A DNA stretch of 64,000 bases, from the NCBI GenBank assembly GCA_023238725.1, contig CM041538.1, forward strand, positions 4,222,380-4,286,379. Reading direction: 5' to 3'. Source of the DNA: Scortum barcoo (taxonomy: Eukaryota; Chordata; Actinopteri; Centrarchiformes; Terapontidae). Positions 62,171-64,000 of this stretch are shown piece by piece. Each line of letters opens with the position of its first letter. Within the stretch, counting starts at the first letter, position 1. Below the pieces are notes generated by a model. The model did no database searches. It had not been told where the DNA came from and was given only the letters and a program-made list of their open reading frames with translations. Position numbers and translations under genes: made by a program.

Positions 62171-62238
62171 TGTGCTGTTGATTGTGCTACCGTAACACAA
62201 CAATTCCCTCACAGGATCAATAAAGTCTGTCTATCTAT
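62171..62238 (+). repeat. Non-LTR retroelement 3' tail-like fragment
   Basis: The segment with gctaccgtaacacaacaatt, ccctcacaggatcaataaag and tctgtctatctatt matches the usual form of fish L2/CR1-like 3' ends: taatttccc...gggatcaataaagt followed by tatct repeats. The preceding T-rich 150 bp may be the rest of a decayed copy. The family is tentative. Confidence 0.5.
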
Positions 62239-64000
62239 TATTTAAGGTTTCTACCAATTTTGTCTTCTGATCGTTCTAAAATGGCTGGTCTGAACTCAAC
62301 AACCACTCAAAAACAACGAACACTTAAAAAGCAGTCTCTTTTCTGTTTTATCATCCACAGTGCATCAGCTGCAGTGCACACAGATTGTCTTTGTTATCTG
62401 TGACTTCTGAAATGGTAGTTTCCATTCAAACATCACTAATAATGTTCTTTGGTTGCAAACATAATCTCAACAATCAAATCTCACAATGTGAAACAGCCCA
62501 CTTGGCTGAGGGGTCAAGATGCCGACCAGGAACCACAAATCTTAAATTGCTGCCACACATGGACATCAATCCACTGTGATGGATTTTAGTCACTCCATGG
62601 TGTGCTCTTTGAAATGTCACCATTTCAGTAAATTCTGTTGTTTCTCTCAAACCCATCCTTTGAATCTTTGCGTATCAGACAGAACAATGTTCCTTTAAAA
62701 CCTCACAATTTTACTCTTATTTTGCACAGGTCAGTAAGTAGTTCCGACTTGATTTGGTACACATCACCAAGTACTCAACTACCGATTCATGCAGACATGA
62801 GTCAACAATCATGTCTGTTATCCCCCCTGTTTATCTTTTCACAGAGTTCTCTGTCCTCACCTCTACTCCACTCCTCCACCACAGCAGCCAGAGCAACAGA
62901 GCTCTCGCCTCTCAGACCTCCGCCTTCCCAGCGATGCTGACCACAACCCGTCCAGCCCGGGTCGCCTTACCCATTTACTGCGTGGGAGCGGATACTGCCA
63001 CAGACTCACAGAGACCCATTCAAAGCCTTGCATATGAAATCTCTTCCTCTGCAGTGATACCTTACCCTTCATCTGCATATTCACATATTCAAAACCCGGT
63101 GTAAACTTCCTGTCTGTGCGATAGAGGCATAACTGGGCACAGACTAACTTGGTGTGTTTTTATTAGTTTTCAAAGGGTTTTTGTCATTGGATCTTGGAGA
63201 CCAACCTAGATGGAGTTCACACAAAACTCCTCAGACAAGGCGGCATCAGTAATGAGACTTAAATATCTTAAGTAGGACTCAAAGTTTGATGTTCCTAAGC
63301 TCAATAATTAATGTCTATTTCTCTCAAACAGATTTGTTGTGGTTTGAGAAATTCTGCAGAGACCTGCCCATCACACGGCCGTCACGGATCATCTCTCAAT
63401 CCGACAGCAAGTGTCAACAGAGACACACGGGAAAATGAGAGGTGCTATTGTGTGACAATCTCCCAGTGCAGTTACACTTGTAAGCAAACAACAACATACC
63501 ACAATGACACCCCTGGTGCTCTGCCAAGTCAGCCCTGGCAGCTGCTTGTCTCAGCTAATCACTGACTCACTTGATGGTTGATGGTTTTTTTCTGCTGCTG
63601 TGGGTGGAACACATCTGCAATGGTTAGAATACACAGCGATGCCTTCATTCGTAGCATGTACCGTCAGCACTGCCACAAGCTCTTTCATTAATGTTCTCTC
63701 CCACTCGTCAGCATCTGAGGTATGACAATGTTCTGGATTCTTGGAAAGTCTTGGCAGGTAAAACAATTATGAGGAAAGAAGAAAATACAATGTTGCTTAT
63801 GTTCTGCATGATTGCAATTAAAATTGTTGGTCTGATACGTAATACAGAGATAAAGGGCAGGTTTTACAGAAAGAAATTAAGTCTAGATATTGCATAAAGT
63901 GGCCTTTTGAACTAAATTAACCTACACGGTCTAAGTAAAGGTTAAAATAGTCTTGGCTTAATTGTAGTCTTGAACTAACTGATCTGATTTCCTGAAGCAA

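Larger units (their letters stand above)
1..64000 (-). other. gmds: gmds gene body (internal part), minus strand
   Basis: Three in-frame, correctly spliced exons of GDP-mannose 4,6-dehydratase lie on the minus strand at 36218-47640. They encode the middle of the protein, about residues 116-257 of about 372. I looked for the N-terminal NAD(P)-binding exons above 47640 and the C-terminal exons below 36218 and did not recognise either. The window is therefore inferred to lie wholly inside the transcribed unit, with introns running off both ends. Known biology: GMDS genes are very large in vertebrates, and in human the gene lies beside the FOXQ1/FOXF2/FOXC1 cluster. That makes long introns carrying regulatory DNA plausible here. 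What is seen is the exons; that the gene extends over both window edges is inference. Confidence 0.85.
61616..64000. other. Intronic sequence, no gene recognised
   Basis: The sequence is AT-rich, including a TA tract at 61975-61998 and T-rich sequence to 62160, followed by a retroelement-like tail (listed). Beyond 62300 it looks single-copy. A weak tRNA-like word (cttggctgaggggtcaagatg near 62501) was not convincing as a SINE. Short open frames at 62638-63104 have no recognised domain. Confidence 0.78.

Noticed and set aside
62500..62580. tRNA-like head (cttggctgaggggtcaag) as a second SINE
   Set aside because: The A-box similarity is weak, there is no acceptable B box at the right distance and no SINE tail.
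47641..64000. Search for N-terminal gmds exons (GITGQDGSY, RRSSSFNTGRI, LHYGDLTD)
   Set aside because: No matching translation next to splice signals was recognised, so these exons are taken to lie outside the window.

Overview
This window is non-coding vertebrate nuclear DNA, almost certainly from a ray-finned (teleost) fish. It has AT-leaning base composition, dense (CA)n microsatellites, Tc1- and hAT-type DNA transposon relics, a tRNA-derived SINE and retrotransposon tails. All are common in teleost genomes. There is no bacterial-style gene packing, no operon and no CRISPR array.

Only one protein-coding gene can be supported: gmds, GDP-mannose 4,6-dehydratase, on the minus strand. Three consecutive internal exons are present, read from high to low coordinate: 47640-47448, 46317-46213 and 36345-36218. 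They join in frame (193+105+128 = 426 bp, 142 codons) with canonical AG/GT splice sites. They match roughly residues 116-257 of the about 372-residue human protein, including the catalytic Thr/Glu and the Tyr-x-x-x-Lys dyad. The earlier exons must lie beyond position 64000 and the later ones before position 1, so the window is about 99.3% intron. The enzyme makes GDP-4-keto-6-deoxymannose from GDP-mannose, the first step of de novo GDP-fucose synthesis.

Layout. Positions 1-36217 are part of a very large downstream intron. It holds a SINE near 8.1 kb, a retroelement tail and a DNA-transposon relic near 14.2-14.9 kb, a microsatellite cluster at 19.7-20.1 kb, and a nested transposon (a Tc1-like element inside an older hAT-like element) at 30.75-32.18 kb. 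Positions 36346-46212 are a 9.9 kb intron with further hAT-like fragments and one GC-rich patch. Positions 46318-47447 are a short 1.1 kb intron. Positions 47641-64000 are part of a large upstream intron with several (CA)n tracts and a 415 bp GC-rich insert flanked by 11 bp direct repeats at 61.2-61.6 kb. Several stretches rich in homeodomain, CCAAT or YY1-like words could be intronic regulatory elements, but only cross-species alignment could show that.

I found no previously undescribed gene system. The most noteworthy items are the nested, internally deleted Tc1 element with intact long terminal repeats, and the insert with clean direct repeats.
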